Positions 54,352-55,335 of a DNA stretch of 55,335 nt are shown in pieces. This DNA is from Pseudomonadota bacterium. GTDB lineage: Bacteria > Pseudomonadota > Gammaproteobacteria > Burkholderiales > Gallionellaceae. The notes below the pieces were generated by a model, which was not told the DNA's origin, made no database searches, and worked only from the letters and a program-made list of their open reading frames with translations. The stretch covers positions 49,787-105,121 of the forward strand of contig JAJZTF010000010.1 in assembly GCA_021821945.1 (NCBI GenBank). Reading direction: 5' to 3'. Positions within the stretch are counted from its first letter, which is position 1, and each line of letters begins with the position of its first letter. Made by a program: the position numbers and the translations under genes.

Positions 54352-55107
54352 TCACTCCGCGACCATCAGGCTGACCAGATATATCGTAGACACGCCGGCC
54401 GAGATCAGCAATACCTGTTCCAGCGTGTCCTTAAGGCTGGTCCGCTTGTGCAGGTCCGGGATCAGATCGGCAACTGCAACATAAATCAGGCTCGAGGCGG
54501 CCAGCGCCAGCAGCGTTGGGACCACGTTCTCGACCGAGTGCAGCGCATAGAAGGCCAGCACCCCGCCTATCAGCGTAGCCAAAGTCGAAAGCAGGTTCAA
54601 TGCGAGCGCCTGGCCCTTGCTGTAGCCCGAATGCAGCAGGATCATGAAGTCCCCCACTTCCTGGGGGATCTCGTGGGCGATGATCGCAAGCGCGGTCACG
54701 ATCCCGAGATGCAGGTCCGTCAGGAATGCGGCCGCGATGATCACGCCGTCGACAAAATTGTGGAACGTGCCCCCGACCAGGATCATGAGCCCGGTGCGGC
54801 CATGGTGCCTTTCAGGTTCATGCGCCTCGCAGTGATGGCAATGGCGCCAGAGCAGGAGCTTCTCGAGGATGAAAAAGGCGAGGATCCCGGCGAGTATCGT
54901 GCCGCTGAGCGCGGCGCCATTTCTTGCAAGATGGATGGCTTCCGGGAGGATGTCGAGAAACACGGCGCCCAAAAGCGCGCCGATCGCATAGCTCACCAGC
55001 GCATTGAGCCAGCGCGCGCGCGCATTCAACGCAAAAAGCGCAGCGCATGAAACGCTCAGCGCACCACCCAGTAGGCTGGATGCGATTATCCACGGCAGCA
55101 CGGTCAT
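54352..55107 (-). CDS. ZIP-family metal transporter
   Basis: 251 residues from ATG 55107, chosen because a TATAAT box lies 28 bp upstream and longer starts would lie within the promoter. About eight membrane helices are visible. A His-rich loop ([18 protein letters not shown]) precedes the ZIP metal-binding helices [13 protein letters not shown] and [14 protein letters not shown], with the conserved His-Asn and His-Glu residues. It probably imports zinc or other divalent metals. It is co-transcribed with rimO downstream. Confidence 0.92.
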   Translation of the reverse strand: MTVLPWIIASSLLGGALSVSCAALFALNARARWLNALVSYAIGALLGAVFLDILPEAIHLARNGAALSGTILAGILAFFILEKLLLWRHCHHCEAHEPERHHGRTGLMILVGGTFHNFVDGVIIAAAFLTDLHLGIVTALAIIAHEIPQEVGDFMILLHSGYSKGQALALNLLSTLATLIGGVLAFYALHSVENVVPTLLALAASSLIYVAVADLIPDLHKRTSLKDTLEQVLLISAGVSTIYLVSLMVAE

Positions 55108-55135
55108 GGGATGGATTGGAAACTCAGGGGCGCAG

Positions 55136-55141
55136 ATTATA
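55136..55141 (-). promoter_or_regulatory. Candidate -10 box of the ZIP-rimO operon
   Basis: TATAAT on the minus strand, 28 bp upstream of the ZIP start codon. TTGAAG upstream lies at a long spacing, so the -35 is weak. Confidence 0.5.
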
Positions 55142-55173
55142 ACGGATTGAAGGTATTCGCGCTTCAAATGCCA

Positions 55174-55207
55174 TAAAAAACCCCCGGATTTCGGTCCGGG
55201 GGCTTTT
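55174..55207. terminator. Bidirectional terminator before the group II intron
   Basis: AAAAAACCCCCGGA-TTTCGG-TCCGGGGGCTTTT, a strong GC stem with A and T runs. The intron begins 5 bp after its T-run. Confidence 0.9.
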
Positions 55208-55211
55208 CATG

Positions 55212-55335
55212 GTGCGCCCAGCATGGGCGCACTCTTGTGGGTGCAAGTCCCACCGTAAGTTGATCACAGCGAACGAAGCGAAGCGCAACTGCATGAGGGC
55301 GACCGAGTGTGGGGAGGAAGCGTAGAGCGAAGCTG
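55212..55335 (+). mobile_element. Group II intron, 5' end (cut by the window edge)
   Basis: The intron begins with the conserved GTGCGCCCAGCATGGGCGCA and continues with GTGGGTGCAAGTCCCAC and TTGATCACAGC, typical of domain I of bacterial group II introns. Its position right after a terminator hairpin is the habit of class C introns, so that class is suggested. The encoded reverse transcriptase would lie to the right. About 124 bases are visible. Confidence 0.8.

Noticed and set aside
53064..54374. 436-codon plus-strand frame opposite rimO
   Set aside because: It is the shadow of RimO, with no recognisable domain.

Overview
The window is chromosomal DNA of a Gram-negative bacterium. Outer-membrane porin and Bat aerotolerance genes, an AcnA aconitase, RimO, Rep helicase, and a mix of chemotaxis and two-component genes all point to a betaproteobacterium, perhaps near Gallionellaceae/Nitrosomonadales. 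The lineage is an inference from protein resemblance and was not tested. Most of the window is ordinary core genome. It is interrupted by two complete mobile insertions, and the 5' end of a third begins at the right edge.

Left part (1-6050, minus strand): a chemotaxis operon in the order MCP-like signalling protein, cheY, STAS protein, cheA, transmembrane MCP, cheW (cut by the left edge). CheA carries two MshEN-like motifs between its Hpt and dimerisation domains. Upstream lies a CHASE3-GGDEF-EAL gene, broken inside the EAL domain by a 2.5 kb ISL3-family element (6435-8944) with an 8-bp target duplication. The element carries a RelE/HigB-type toxin and its antitoxin beside the transposase. 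Next come a NarL-type response regulator, a PAS histidine kinase, a histone-deacetylase-like protein and a LysR regulator (10763-15057, minus). The LysR gene diverges from a pirin, cytochrome b561, YceI, YceI, Old Yellow Enzyme operon (15149-18754, plus).

Middle (18784-27860): a patatin-like lipoprotein and an RhlE-type helicase; an arsenic operon (arsR, arsC, acr3); a second RhlE-type helicase with a long leader; then rep and galE.

Integrated element (about 28003-37024, 9.0 kb): it sits in the 3' half of tRNA-Glu, with the displaced host 3' half at the far end. It encodes a tyrosine integrase, an S24-like fragment, a C4-like antisense RNA, an AlpA-like regulator, a TOPRIM primase and an AAA+ helicase. 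A 26-bp inverted repeat built of short iterons follows the helicase gene and is a candidate origin. Then come a zinc-ribbon protein, a 15-residue tandem-repeat protein, two unknown proteins and one phage minor tail protein Z homologue. No capsid, portal or terminase gene is seen. The layout fits a P4-like phage satellite or replicating island that keeps a single tail gene, and it is the most novel part of the window.

Right part (36981-55335): tRNA-Glu and tRNA-Ala behind a strong promoter, gltX, a porin / PstS-like protein / hybrid kinase operon with a divergent response regulator, and a seven-gene MoxR-Bat operon in which every junction is a 4-bp ATGA overlap. These are followed by acnA, rimO and a ZIP metal transporter. 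The window ends in the 5' end of a group II intron placed just after a bidirectional terminator.
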